Notes: a model not told the origin generated them from the letters alone. A stretch of DNA of 41,259 bases from Chloroflexota bacterium (GCA_029782225.1 JAKOVF010000006.1:1-41259); one strand, 5' to 3'; positions 9,147-18,308 are shown, counted from the stretch's first letter. Translations and numbers: made by a program.

Positions 9147-9175
9147 AGTATACAATTTTCCAATAGGGGAGTCAA
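9147..9175 (-). promoter_or_regulatory. Sigma-70-type promoter of the sugar transport operon
   Basis: On the minus strand TTGACT (9175-9170), a 17-base spacer and TATACT (9152-9147) form a near-consensus promoter pointing at the binding-protein gene. The untranslated leader would be about 150 bases, with no obvious riboswitch structure. Confidence 0.8.
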
Positions 9176-9185
9176 TGTCCAGTTT

Positions 9186-10190
9186 TTATGCAGTTTGACG
9201 TTCTATTAATGTCAGGGAAAGCTTGACATGCCTCGGTGTTCTGGTAGGCGCCGCTATCTGGGCAAGCAATATTTCCACCGCCAACCTGCCCGACTCATCC
9301 AAGTGTTGGGAAATGGTTGTGAGGTCAGCATATTCAGCCATATCCAGGTCATCGAAACCGATGACAGCCAGTTGCTCTGGCACCTTGATATTCAATTGGC
9401 GTGCAGCCTTGAGCACGCCCAATGCCTGGAAATCTGTTGCCGCGAAAATGGCCGTCGGTGGATCAGGAAGATTCAACAACTCTTTGGCAACTTGACGTGT
9501 TTGTTCCTGCGAATAAGGGGCAAGACGCACGAACGTGTCAGGCAGCTTAATCCGAGCCTCCTTCAGCGCCCTCCTGAATCCACTTAAACGCAGACTTACG
9601 GGGTGAATGGAATACTCGGGCAAATCTGTATCGCCTAAAAAAGCGATTCTGCGATGGCCTTTCCCCAGCAAGTAGGTGGCTGCCATATATCCACCTTCCA
9701 CATCGTCAATCTCAACACAATTCAATTTGGGATGGGGGTATTCAACGAGGACCGCAGGTAACCCGTGATCAATCAGGCGGCGTACCTGAGTATCATCGAC
9801 TGGCAATGAAAGAATAATCAGCCCATCCAGGTTTCCGGTGAATGGCAGGCTGGATAGATACCCTTGTAAATGATCATTGGAATCAACGGTATAGATAACC
9901 AATTCGTAATTCTCAGAGGATAAAGTCTCAGCAATCCCTCGTAACCGCTGTATAAACGATGGCGCGGTAAAGAAAGGGCTAATCACGCCGATTCGTCCGG
10001 TGTGCTGCATGGCACGTGCCCGAGCTTCGGCCTTGGGGACAAAACCCAATTCATCGATCACAGCCAGTACTTTCTCTCGAGTTATGGAATTTACTTTGTC
10101 CGGAGCATTGAGCATGCGGGAGACAGTTGTAATGCTTACTCCGGCGTGTTTGGCAACATCATAGATAGTAGGCTTTTTAAGAGCAGGCAT
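9186..10190 (-). CDS. LacI-family transcriptional repressor
   Basis: A 334-residue regulator of the usual LacI length. Residues about 4-25 (PTIYDVAKHAGVSITTVSRM) form the helix-turn-helix, followed by the hinge helix region. Residues 60-330 form the periplasmic-binding-protein-like effector domain, with the family segments GLIILSLP, AAFLG-type strand IAFLGDTD and IPEQLAVIGFDD-type strand VPEQLAVIGFDD. It is encoded upstream of, and in the same direction as, the transport operon. Two identical operators, at its own promoter and at the transport promoter, imply autoregulation and control of sugar uptake. The inducer is unknown; a transported sugar or its phosphate is expected. Confidence 0.93.
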   Translation of the reverse strand: MPALKKPTIYDVAKHAGVSITTVSRMLNAPDKVNSITREKVLAVIDELGFVPKAEARARAMQHTGRIGVISPFFTAPSFIQRLRGIAETLSSENYELVIYTVDSNDHLQGYLSSLPFTGNLDGLIILSLPVDDTQVRRLIDHGLPAVLVEYPHPKLNCVEIDDVEGGYMAATYLLGKGHRRIAFLGDTDLPEYSIHPVSLRLSGFRRALKEARIKLPDTFVRLAPYSQEQTRQVAKELLNLPDPPTAIFAATDFQALGVLKAARQLNIKVPEQLAVIGFDDLDMAEYADLTTISQHLDESGRLAVEILLAQIAAPTRTPRHVKLSLTLIERQTA

Positions 10191-10216
10191 AGTGGGCCCT
10201 CGAGTGAAAGATGCAA

Positions 10217-10230
10217 TGAAAGCACTTTCA
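10217..10230. promoter_or_regulatory. LacI-type operator of the lacI-like gene (autoregulation)
   Basis: TGAAAGCACTTTCA, identical over 14 bases to the operator at 9128. It directly abuts the -10 box at 10230-10235 on the minus strand and lies 27 bases upstream of the regulator's start codon, a position suited to autorepression. Confidence 0.8.
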
Positions 10231-10259
10231 GTTTAACATATCGAACGGAAGTGCGTCAA
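10230..10259 (-). promoter_or_regulatory. Promoter of the lacI-like gene
   Basis: Minus strand TTGACG (10259-10254), an 18-base spacer and TAAACT (10235-10230), with the operator immediately downstream. The layout copies that of the transport promoter. Confidence 0.65.
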
Positions 10260-10275
10260 TAGGGAGAGAAGATTG

Positions 10276-10400
10276 TCAGTGCAGCACTCCCCCATCCCAA
10301 CATCCCCTTTATCAAATAGCGCTTTGCAAAACTCGGTTGAACTAACTGTAAGAATTGTTTTGCCCATTCAAGATCCCGCCAGACAGAGATCACGTTCTCC
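10276..10400 (+). repeat. Intergenic degenerate repeat, copy B (MvaD-like start remnant)
   Basis: Lies in the 10191-10522 gap between the divergent regulator and cyclase-like genes. The + strand reads in one frame as HPNIPFIK, close to the PNIAFIKYWG start of diphosphomevalonate decarboxylase. About 20 bases on comes ACTCGGTTGAACTAAC (NSVELT), the core shared with copies A, C and D. No intact reading frame crosses it. The rest of the gap carries the lacI promoter and, before the cyclase-like gene, a 12-base palindrome. Confidence 0.5.
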
Positions 10401-10449
10401 ATCCCGAGAAAAGGTGATCGTTTTTATGTCCGTTTGTGAAACTGCGCAC

Positions 10450-10461
10450 TCCAAATTTGGA
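10450..10461. promoter_or_regulatory. Perfect 12-base palindrome upstream of the cyclase-like gene
   Basis: TCCAAATTTGGA is a perfect dyad 61 bases before the start codon, immediately followed by TAGAAT, a possible -10 box. No good -35 is seen at normal spacing, so an activator site is possible. The evidence is position and symmetry only. Confidence 0.3.
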
Positions 10462-10522
10462 TTAGAATAGTCCAATATTTTCTTAGCGGTTTTGGCAGCA
10501 CAATGGTTGGGACTGAAGAATT

Positions 10523-13240
10523 ATGGACAAACTCCCTTCAGGTACCGTCACATTTCTTTTCACGGATATCGAAGACTCAACCCGCCTCTGGCAGGAACAA
10601 CCGGAGGCAATGTCACATGCTCACGCGCTTCATGACAAGATCCTGCATGAAGCCATTGAAGCCAATCACGGCTATGTTTTTCAGATTGTTGGTGACTCTT
10701 TCGGCGTGGCATTTCGCAACGCCGTCGATGGCCTGAATGCCGCCCTGGCTGCGCAGCGCGGACTGGAAACCAGACAAGACTATTCATCTCTCAAGATCAA
10801 TGCCCGAATGGGTTTGCACACAGGCGCCGCCGAAATCCAACCCGATGGCAAATACGGAGGATATGTCACCGTTGCTTCCTCTCAACGTGTGATGTCAGTT
10901 GCGCATGGCGGACAAGTCCTGCTTTCGCACACCACGGCTGATTTGCTCAACGACCTGCCAGAGGGAGTTTCTCTGCGAGATATGGGCGAGCACCAACTCA
11001 AGAGCCTGCGTTCTTCGCTTCGGCTTTACCAATTGATCGCGCCTGGCTTACCGCAAGAGTTTCCTCCCATCCAATCGCTCAATCAGTTTCCAAACAACCT
11101 GCCAACAGAACTTACATCCTTCATTGGGCGCGAAAAAGAAATCGCCGAGATAAAGTCCGCGCTTGAGTCCGCGCGCCTTGTTACCCTCACCGGCTCTGGC
11201 GGAACAGGCAAAACCAGACTCTCGCAGGAGGTTGGTGCACAGCTATTGACGAATTTCCAGCACGGCGTGTGGCTCGTAGAACTTGCGCCACTGAGCGATG
11301 AGTCGCAGATCATCCCTGCGCTGGCGCTGGCGTTTGGTTTGCAAGAGTTGCCATTCAATCCACTGAAAAATCTGGTCATGGATTATTTGCGCGATAAAAA
11401 GCTCTTGCTCATCCTCGATAACTGCGAACATCTCATCGCCGCCTGTGCAAAACTTGCCGACGAACTCCTTCATCAATGTGCGGGACTCAAGATCCTTGCC
11501 AGCAGTCGCGAAGCTTTAGGGATTGCAGGCGAAGTCGCGTACCGCACACCTTCGCTTGCGGATTCCGAGTCAACCCGCCTTTTCGTGGATCGCGCCCGCG
11601 CCGCCAACTCAAAATTTTCTCTTACCGATTCAAACGCTTCTTCCGTCGCCCAGATCTGCCACCGTCTCGACGGCATTCCCCTGGCGATAGAACTCGCCGC
11701 CGCGCGGACGAAGCTTCTCTCCGCCGAGCAAATCGCTTCACGGCTCGATGATATGTTCCGCCTGCTCGTCGGCGGGAGCCGCACCGCGTTGCCGCGCCAG
11801 CAGACTCTGCGCGCATTGATCGATTGGAGTTACGACCTACTCTCCGCCGAGGAGAAACGCCTGCTGCAATTCGCGTCGGTCTTCGTCGGCGGCTGGACGT
11901 TAGAGGCACTGGAATTCGTCGCGAATGAACCAAACACGCTAGAGTTATTGGAACAACTCATCAACAAGTCGTTAGTAGTGACGGAAGAGCGCGAAGGCGA
12001 GATGCGCTATTTCCTGTTGGAAACGATCCGCCAATATGCGAGAGAAAAACTCTTCGAAGCGAAGCAAGCCGCAGCGGCGCGTGATCGGCATTTCGTCTAC
12101 TATAAAAATAGTTCGAGCGGCTTATGGAATGTCTCTCGCTTCACAAGCGAATCTGAAATGCAAAGATTGAAATCCATCCAAGTGGAAGTGGAAAACCTGC
12201 GGGCGGCATGTGAATGGGGTTTGCAGAACCATATTCAAGATGCATTGGAACTCGCCGCGAACATGGCCACGAGCATGAGCATAAGGGGAGGTCAGGTAGA
12301 AGAAATCACCATTCTCAAATCAGCAATGGAGAAGTTTCGCGCCCTGCCGCCTGTGGAAGGTGAAACAAACCGCCTTCGAAAGGAGATTTATGCCCATGCA
12401 TGTTTTGGCTTGGGGACACTCCTTCAAGGCACCAATGAGATCATGTTTTCGCGCAGTATCCTGCAGGAAGCCATTGCAATTGCCCGCGAACTCGGTGATA
12501 AGCACATGTTAGGCCTGGGTCTGGAAATGTACGCGAATGCCTCCGCCATGATCAAAGCTGACGATACACTTGCCGCCGCGCAGGAAGGGCTTGAAATTTT
12601 TAGAGATCTCAATTACAGCGCCGGGATGGCAATGGCTTATGGTGTCTTGGGACGTTGGGAATCAATACACGGAAATTTTCAAGAGGCTGAAAAGTATATT
12701 GCGTTGTTTCTATCTATCATGAAAGAGGGAACCATATCAATTCAATCTGGTTTTCTCAATTTGGGGTTGGGGATAGGCGCACGATATCAGGGTCGCTTCG
12801 AGCGCGCCCAGCGGCACTTTGAGGAAGGCCTCAGGGTATTTAAGTACATTGGTCATAAAGGTATGACAACGGTAATAACTTCCGAATTTGCACACACGAA
12901 ACGCGCCCAGGGCAATTACGCCGAAGCCAAACAAACCTATCGGGAGACCATCAAGGCTTTTCAAGAGTACGGCAATCGTCCAGCCGTGGCGCATCAATTG
13001 GAATGTTTTGCGATGATCGCAGTCGCGGAGGAAGAACCTCAGCGCGCCGCGAAATTATTCGCCGCGGCAGAGGCGATCCGTGAGTTAACGGGTCATAAAC
13101 GAACGGACGAAGAAGAAGCGGAAGAAGCGCAATTCACGAGTCGACTCCGCGCCATGCTGCCCGAAGCAGAGTTCAACGCGCTCTGGGTGGAAGGCAAGTC
13201 CATGACGATGGAGCAGGCGGTCCGGTTGGCGCTGAGTTGA
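10523..13240 (+). CDS. Class III cyclase-like domain fused to a STAND ATPase and TPR-type repeats
   Basis: A 905-residue cytoplasmic multidomain protein. Residues 7-172 form a class III nucleotide cyclase homology domain with both metal-binding aspartates (Asp15 in FTDIEDS, Asp58 in VGDSF). The base-selecting Lys before GD is Gln54, and the usual V-N-x-A-x-R segment reads YVTVASSQRVM, so catalysis is doubtful. Residues about 193-500 form a STAND/NB-ARC-type ATPase with Walker A GSGGTGKT (Lys230) and Walker B LLLILDN (Asp299). The remainder to the C-terminus is helical TPR-like repeats ending MTMEQAVRLALS. Such proteins act as signal-triggered switches; in LuxR-type relatives an HTH follows this ending, but here there is none. 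The ribosome-binding site is weak. The ligand is unknown. Confidence 0.85.
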   Translation: MDKLPSGTVTFLFTDIEDSTRLWQEQPEAMSHAHALHDKILHEAIEANHGYVFQIVGDSFGVAFRNAVDGLNAALAAQRGLETRQDYSSLKINARMGLHTGAAEIQPDGKYGGYVTVASSQRVMSVAHGGQVLLSHTTADLLNDLPEGVSLRDMGEHQLKSLRSSLRLYQLIAPGLPQEFPPIQSLNQFPNNLPTELTSFIGREKEIAEIKSALESARLVTLTGSGGTGKTRLSQEVGAQLLTNFQHGVWLVELAPLSDESQIIPALALAFGLQELPFNPLKNLVMDYLRDKKLLLILDNCEHLIAACAKLADELLHQCAGLKILASSREALGIAGEVAYRTPSLADSESTRLFVDRARAANSKFSLTDSNASSVAQICHRLDGIPLAIELAAARTKLLSAEQIASRLDDMFRLLVGGSRTALPRQQTLRALIDWSYDLLSAEEKRLLQFASVFVGGWTLEALEFVANEPNTLELLEQLINKSLVVTEEREGEMRYFLLETIRQYAREKLFEAKQAAAARDRHFVYYKNSSSGLWNVSRFTSESEMQRLKSIQVEVENLRAACEWGLQNHIQDALELAANMATSMSIRGGQVEEITILKSAMEKFRALPPVEGETNRLRKEIYAHACFGLGTLLQGTNEIMFSRSILQEAIAIARELGDKHMLGLGLEMYANASAMIKADDTLAAAQEGLEIFRDLNYSAGMAMAYGVLGRWESIHGNFQEAEKYIALFLSIMKEGTISIQSGFLNLGLGIGARYQGRFERAQRHFEEGLRVFKYIGHKGMTTVITSEFAHTKRAQGNYAEAKQTYRETIKAFQEYGNRPAVAHQLECFAMIAVAEEEPQRAAKLFAAAEAIRELTGHKRTDEEEAEEAQFTSRLRAMLPEAEFNALWVEGKSMTMEQAVRLALS

Positions 13241-13277
13241 TCAGCCAATGCCTTTTATTTAGAACAAGGAGACCAGC

Positions 13278-13967
13278 ATGAAAGACAATTCACTGTACAG
13301 ACTCGGCGGTATTGCTGCTATTCTGGTAGGAATTTCGTATTTGGTCATAAGCATCACAGGCATCCTCATTCCACCCAGCCTGGGCGGCATGCCAGATCTC
13401 CAATCGCCGTTCATGTATTGGGAAGCAAATAAGACACTCCTTTTGACTCAATGGTGGGCAATGCTCATTGGCGCAATCTTTGCTCTGGCGGCGATTCCTG
13501 CTATTTCAGCAACGGTTCAACATCTGAACGAGGGCTGGGTGCGTTGGACAACCACGCTTGCAATTCTTGCCTTTGTTGTGGTCATTTTGGATAATTACTG
13601 GGCTATCGTTTACACAGACGCCAGAGCGCAAGCGTACATCACTGGCGCCGAAGCTGTGCGCGCGACACTCACCGTTCCCGGCGCTCCGCAATGGATCGAT
13701 GTTCAAGGCTGGCTTGCAAACGGTGCGGTCGGTCTATGGCTTCTGGTATGCAGTGTACTCGCCTTGCGATATCAGGTCTGGCACAAGGGACTCGCATACT
13801 TGTGGATCTTCGGCGCTTTTGCTTACTTCATAGGGCTTGCCTCCGCGATCATTCCAGATTTTTTGCTTTCAGGTGCGGGCGTTGTGATCTCAGGGTTAGG
13901 TGCCATTTTAGGTCCCATTGGCTATGGCTGGATGGGAATCCACTTGCGGCGTATTGGTGCATACTAG
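13278..13967 (+). CDS. Multipass membrane protein of unknown function
   Basis: A 229-residue protein with about six hydrophobic segments, for example IAAILVGISYLVISITGIL, LLTQWWAMLIGAIFALAAI and LAYLWIFGAFAYFIGLA. An AAGGAG site stands 8 bases before the ATG. It begins 37 bases after the cyclase-like gene, so the two are probably cotranscribed. It resembles small DUF4386-like integral proteins in layout, but I cannot assign a family. A role as membrane partner of the upstream switch protein is only a guess. Confidence 0.7.
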   Translation: MKDNSLYRLGGIAAILVGISYLVISITGILIPPSLGGMPDLQSPFMYWEANKTLLLTQWWAMLIGAIFALAAIPAISATVQHLNEGWVRWTTTLAILAFVVVILDNYWAIVYTDARAQAYITGAEAVRATLTVPGAPQWIDVQGWLANGAVGLWLLVCSVLALRYQVWHKGLAYLWIFGAFAYFIGLASAIIPDFLLSGAGVVISGLGAILGPIGYGWMGIHLRRIGAY

Positions 13968-14009
13968 CAGAAATCACCTTCTAAGGATGTTACCCCCTGT
14001 TTTATTCTC

Positions 14010-14666
14010 CTACTTCAATCCTGCTTCTCTGGCTCGGACGATCGCCTGGGCACGGTCTGCCACCTGCAGTTTGCTGAAAATATTCGTGATGTGATTACGA
14101 ACCGTTTTCGGGCTCAGGACAAGTTTCTGCGTGATCTCCTGATTGTTCAGCCCCTGGGAAATCAGACGGAGAATTTCCAATTCCCGCTCGGTCAGTTCGG
14201 GAAACGGCATCGATGTTTGTATGGTTGTTAGCCTGCTTCCCAGTTCTTTGAAGTAGCTCAGAACCCGCCCGGCAATGGCTGGCCCGAATAATGCCTGTCC
14301 ATCCGCCACTGCCCGAATTACACTTAATACTTCATTGGGATCCGCACCTTTTAGTAAATATCCCCGCGCCCCTGCCCGCATGGCATTGAAGACTGACGCA
14401 TCATCCTCAAGCATGGTGAGCATAATAATGCCAGTTTGCGGTTGTTCCTCGAGAATCTGCTTCGTGGCCTGAATACCGTTCAGACCCGGCATGTTGATAT
14501 CCATCAAAATAATGTCAGGTTGCAGTTCCCTACATTTTTTCAGTGTGGTATCACCATCTCCCGCTTCCGCAATGATTTCGATTTCTTCTGTCACCGCCAG
14601 CAGGGCTTTTAAACCCTCCCTAAATAACTTGTGGTCATCTGCAATCATCAGTTTGATAGGAGACAT
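14010..14666 (-). CDS. Response regulator, NarL/FixJ family
   Basis: A 218-residue two-component regulator. The receiver domain (1-120) has the acidic pair Asp10-Asp11, the phosphoacceptor Asp56 in LMDINMPG and the GYLLKGA lysine. Residues about 150-215 form a LuxR-type HTH (LTERELEILRLISQGLNNQEI, then VRNHITNIFSKL). Phosphorylation by the kinase encoded 12 bases upstream would switch DNA binding. It is the last gene of the four-gene minus-strand operon 18611-14010. Targets are not visible. Confidence 0.93.
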   Translation of the reverse strand: MSPIKLMIADDHKLFREGLKALLAVTEEIEIIAEAGDGDTTLKKCRELQPDIILMDINMPGLNGIQATKQILEEQPQTGIIMLTMLEDDASVFNAMRAGARGYLLKGADPNEVLSVIRAVADGQALFGPAIAGRVLSYFKELGSRLTTIQTSMPFPELTERELEILRLISQGLNNQEITQKLVLSPKTVRNHITNIFSKLQVADRAQAIVRAREAGLK

Positions 14667-14678
14667 TTTTCCTGCTTT

Positions 14679-16979
14679 TTAGATGGATAACGGTAGATGA
14701 GCGACAATGCAGGTTCCATGCGGGACAACCCTTTCAAAAGTAAGCCACCCGCCAAGCTCCTCAGCACGCGAGCGCATCGAACGCAAGCCAACACCGGCGT
14801 GGCGCTCTGCCGGCAACCCCACTCCATCGTCCCGGATCTGGAGTGCAAGCACATTTCGCTCAATCGCAAACGCCACGAAGCAATGACTAGCATGGGCGTG
14901 CCTGTTCACATTATTCAAGGCCTCCAGAACGATACGATATGCATTTACTTCCACTGCCGGGGCCAGTTGAGGCAACCCTTCGGCTGGTGCTGTAATATCA
15001 TACGCCATTTTGTGACCCTGATGTCGGGTTAGATCTCGCACGGCTTCCACCAATCCAAGCTGGTCAAGAACAGGCGGACGCAGGCCATGCACCAGCCGGC
15101 GAATTTCTGAGACGGTTTGCTGACTCTGCTGAATGATGTCATCTACCAGTTCCTCTGCTTTTTCCGGCTGAGGATGGATGAGATGCCGGGCCGCGGCCAG
15201 CTTGAAGACCTGGCTGGCAAGCATAGGTCCGAGCTCATCGTGCAGGTCACGACGAACGCGCAATCGCTCTTCTTCCCGCTCGTTGACGATCTGAGCGCGT
15301 GAATGGATCAGCTCGGTATTGAGGCGGACGGTCTGGGCGGCAGCCCCGGCCTGGCGGGCAATGTTCTCGATCAGGCGCAGGTCCGCAGTAGAGAATTGCT
15401 CCCCAGGAGCGCGGCGGGCAAGCTGCAGCCTGCCAATGACTTCTCCCTGATAAATGAGTGGAAAGGAGTGAAGATCCTCTGTCTGCGCGCCGAAGGAGGC
15501 GGTCAATTTCTCATCACCGTTTTGATCGAGCAGGATGGCCGCATAGGGGATTTTAAGTGCCTGGCTGATGGTTCTTGCGATCGTTGGCAAAATTTCATTT
15601 GTGCTCGGAATATTTTCCAGCGTGCCTGCTAACCGCGCCAGGACCGAATACGGGTCATCCCTTTCCCCATACATCCAGCGGTTGACAAGGCGCTGCAAGC
15701 GGAGCCGTAGCGGTTCAAATAAAATTGCCACACCCCCCGTGGCAAAAAAGGATATGACAGGATTGGATAAGCCGGTGAATAGAGCCTGTAACACAAAGAC
15801 CGTACCCAGATATCCCAGCATTGTCAACAAGGTCAGTGAGCCATAGACCAGCAGACGGTTCACTACGATCTCAATATTCCACAGTCGATAACGCAGGATC
15901 GCAAATGCAATGGACAAGGGCAAACAAGCTTTTAATACCTGTCCCACAGGGTAGAGCACAAAATCATAGAATACGCGCGTAGAAGTATTCATGCCAAAAG
16001 CCTGGGGAAAAATTTGCAGCATTAAACCCACGACACTCACAGCCGCTCCCCACACGATCCAGCGGATCTGCTGACGCTCGAAAAGGTCAGAGGACCGATA
16101 GCGGTAGATCAGCGCAGTCACTCCAGTAAGCACCCATCCGGCAACCACCAGTGCATAGGTCATCCGCGGCAGATTCCAAGGCAGTAAAGAGTGGTTGGCT
16201 AGCCCCAAGGCCAGCCAAATCCAGAGCGCAACAGCCAGGAGGAGCGTCAGGCGCGAGGCGAAACGTCCACTTGGGAAAAGGTAGAAGAACAGGATCAACA
16301 GCCCAAAGGTGAGCACATACCAGGCATCCATCCCAGAACGAGCCTGCGGATTTTGCAAGCTACTTCCGAGTGATAGGACAGGCAGAGAAAGCCCAACCAA
16401 GATCATCGCAATCATGAGTGCAGAGAACAACGCCATCCAATCATCGGAGCGATACCAGAAGATGATGATGGCAATGCCAATACACAATAGTGTGAAGAGG
16501 ATTTCGCTAGCCAGCACAAACGCGAGCGCGAACTGGCTTGTCAACCCATATTTCAGCAGAAGGCTGCCCGCATCGCTCGCGCGCATGACAGTGAGCTGGC
16601 GGGGTGGAAAATCTCCAGTCCGCACACGAACGGTGACCGGCGTCCCGATCGAACCGGTCAGCAGAGTTTTCCCCTGCTCCAATGTGGTGACCGGGACTTC
16701 ATCCACGGATAACAAAACATCCTCCTCAAGCACACCGGCGCGTGCAGCCGCAGATCCCGACCAGGGATATAGAACAATCTCGCCATTTTGGTTTTGTGCC
16801 AGGTTGGACTGGATGTTCCCCTGGTACAAACTATCGATCTGCTCGGCGCGCTGGGGCAGACCAGCAATGAACAATCCCAGGGTAATCAGTGATCCAACCA
16901 GCCAGAGCAGGCGGGCTGGAAGCAGCCAGGGTTTTTGAAGGTGCGTGCTGGCAATCGTTTGAGCAGGCGCTTTTTCCAT
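14679..16979 (-). CDS. Membrane sensor histidine kinase with extracytoplasmic PDZ domain (NarL-partner HisKA_3 type)
   Basis: A 766-residue kinase. The start at 16979 is preferred because AAGAG lies 8 bases before the ATG. A further in-frame ATG at 17102 would overlap the upstream lipoprotein gene by 85 bases. Order of parts: one transmembrane segment (21-40); an external PDZ domain (about 55-135) with YPWSGSAAARAGVLEEDVLL; about ten more membrane segments (150-410); a GAF-like domain (440-540); HisKA_3 with phosphoaccepting His580 in RRDLHDELGPML; and HATPase_c with N-box EALNNVNRHAH and G-box DDGVGL. The PDZ part suggests it senses a protein C-terminus or peptide. Its cognate regulator is encoded 12 bases downstream. 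Confidence 0.9.
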   Translation of the reverse strand: MEKAPAQTIASTHLQKPWLLPARLLWLVGSLITLGLFIAGLPQRAEQIDSLYQGNIQSNLAQNQNGEIVLYPWSGSAAARAGVLEEDVLLSVDEVPVTTLEQGKTLLTGSIGTPVTVRVRTGDFPPRQLTVMRASDAGSLLLKYGLTSQFALAFVLASEILFTLLCIGIAIIIFWYRSDDWMALFSALMIAMILVGLSLPVLSLGSSLQNPQARSGMDAWYVLTFGLLILFFYLFPSGRFASRLTLLLAVALWIWLALGLANHSLLPWNLPRMTYALVVAGWVLTGVTALIYRYRSSDLFERQQIRWIVWGAAVSVVGLMLQIFPQAFGMNTSTRVFYDFVLYPVGQVLKACLPLSIAFAILRYRLWNIEIVVNRLLVYGSLTLLTMLGYLGTVFVLQALFTGLSNPVISFFATGGVAILFEPLRLRLQRLVNRWMYGERDDPYSVLARLAGTLENIPSTNEILPTIARTISQALKIPYAAILLDQNGDEKLTASFGAQTEDLHSFPLIYQGEVIGRLQLARRAPGEQFSTADLRLIENIARQAGAAAQTVRLNTELIHSRAQIVNEREEERLRVRRDLHDELGPMLASQVFKLAAARHLIHPQPEKAEELVDDIIQQSQQTVSEIRRLVHGLRPPVLDQLGLVEAVRDLTRHQGHKMAYDITAPAEGLPQLAPAVEVNAYRIVLEALNNVNRHAHASHCFVAFAIERNVLALQIRDDGVGLPAERHAGVGLRSMRSRAEELGGWLTFERVVPHGTCIVAHLPLSI

Positions 16980-17017
16980 AATTACTCTTGCGAGAGGGAG
17001 GAAAGTATTGAATTCGA

Positions 17018-18292
17018 TTACTTTGTACAGGCAGGCTGGGATTGAAGCCAATCCATGGCGGTTGTAATCACAGCGTCCTGCTGAGTACCGAATTCCGACC
17101 AATTCGTTGACACAGGTACATCGGGCACGATGGAACTACTGTAAATCCTACCATTCCGATCGTATGAATTTGCACCGCTTACGAACAGGGTCGTGTCGTC
17201 ACTTAGAGCCGTATTCGTGACTAGGGTTGGCAAACCGCGTGTTGATTCTCCAAAGGAGCGGACATCTACATGACCCTGAAACGCAACCAATAATAGTTCG
17301 GCAGCCGCCTGCGTGCCAGGACTGACGAGAAGCGCTACGGATGTGACTCGCTTTGGCTTGTAGACCGAACCATCGATATTGCTTTCGTCACGGCGAAGAT
17401 TGTTCCAAAAAACCTGCCCATCCCGATAGGACCAGGGCTCTCGTCTGCCATCGAGGTATTCAAATCCACCGAGATCCCCTTCGCCCAGGAGAGGGCCAAC
17501 AGCCGCCATATAGGACCAGATATCGCCGCCTGGATTGCGCCGCAGATCGATCATCCAGCCACAGACCGCTGATTTATCCTCATTTTTCATGAGCATTTGA
17601 ACATCCTCTACATATTGAAGATGGCTGCCGGATTCCAAAGTTAATTCAATATAACCAATACCGCTTGAACCGGAACCCAGGCGTCCTCCACGGGGAGCCT
17701 GGTACGGATCCCAGCCGGCAGTTAATTCTGTTTTCTCGACATTGATCTCTATGGATTGCCCACTACGGTTGACGATAAGTTGTTCCTGCGTGCTGGTATC
17801 AATCGCTTTTTCGTTGCAGGGTGGATACGCATCCATTTCATCGTAGGGGATCGGGAGATGTCCATTCACCTGCTCGATTTCATCCCCAACCTGCAGTCCC
17901 GCTTTTTCAGCCGGGCTGTCCGGGTCAATCCTGATGATCACCTTATTTTCGGGATACAACGTATAGTAACCCGTATAAAAATTGGGGGTTTCCAGCCCGG
18001 GCACCAACACCCAGGCGTTACCATCTTTTAACCGACGCATGGCAAGGCAGATGGCGGGCAGGGTATCTGCCGTGGTCCTGGCGTTGGCAATGATCTGTGC
18101 CGTATCGTTACGCAGGGCGGTCCAATCCACATTGTCCTTCATCATCGCATGAGTTTCCATCCACTGGAAAGCACTCTCCGCATATTGAGGCGGCGGCAAA
18201 GGTACCGTCGTTGGAGTGGGCGCTGGAGCGATCGTGCCACAGGCATTTACCAGGAGAGCAAGAAGCATCAACCATGAATTGCGCGTCTTCAT
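17018..18292 (-). CDS. S41-family peptidase-like lipoprotein with PDZ domain, probably catalytically inactive
   Basis: A 424-residue lipoprotein. The signal peptide ends in LLVNAC, with lipidated Cys18. A PDZ domain spans about 115-175 (IDPDSPAEKAGLQVGDEI) and an S41 (C-terminal processing peptidase) core spans about 215-420. The core has MIDLRRNPGG and SFGESTRG, but the nucleophile motif, normally G-[ST]-x-S-[AS]-x-E, reads GTQAAAE, with Ala329 (codon 17306-17308) where Ser is expected. A TCG to GCG change would be one base. It is therefore probably a binding rather than a cleaving protein. It lies between a small membrane protein gene (16 bases) and a PDZ-containing kinase gene (38 bases), which suggests it presents or senses extracellular proteins for that kinase. 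Confidence 0.82.
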   Translation of the reverse strand: MKTRNSWLMLLALLVNACGTIAPAPTPTTVPLPPPQYAESAFQWMETHAMMKDNVDWTALRNDTAQIIANARTTADTLPAICLAMRRLKDGNAWVLVPGLETPNFYTGYYTLYPENKVIIRIDPDSPAEKAGLQVGDEIEQVNGHLPIPYDEMDAYPPCNEKAIDTSTQEQLIVNRSGQSIEINVEKTELTAGWDPYQAPRGGRLGSGSSGIGYIELTLESGSHLQYVEDVQMLMKNEDKSAVCGWMIDLRRNPGGDIWSYMAAVGPLLGEGDLGGFEYLDGRREPWSYRDGQVFWNNLRRDESNIDGSVYKPKRVTSVALLVSPGTQAAAELLLVAFQGHVDVRSFGESTRGLPTLVTNTALSDDTTLFVSGANSYDRNGRIYSSSIVPDVPVSTNWSEFGTQQDAVITTAMDWLQSQPACTK

Positions 18293-18308
18293 TTTTCTCT
18301 CCTCTCCA

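Noticed and set aside
16980..17102. N-terminal extension of the histidine kinase from an ATG at 17102
   Set aside because: It would overlap the lipoprotein gene by 85 bases and lacks membrane or signal character. The ATG at 16979 has a ribosome-binding site and a basic start before the first helix.
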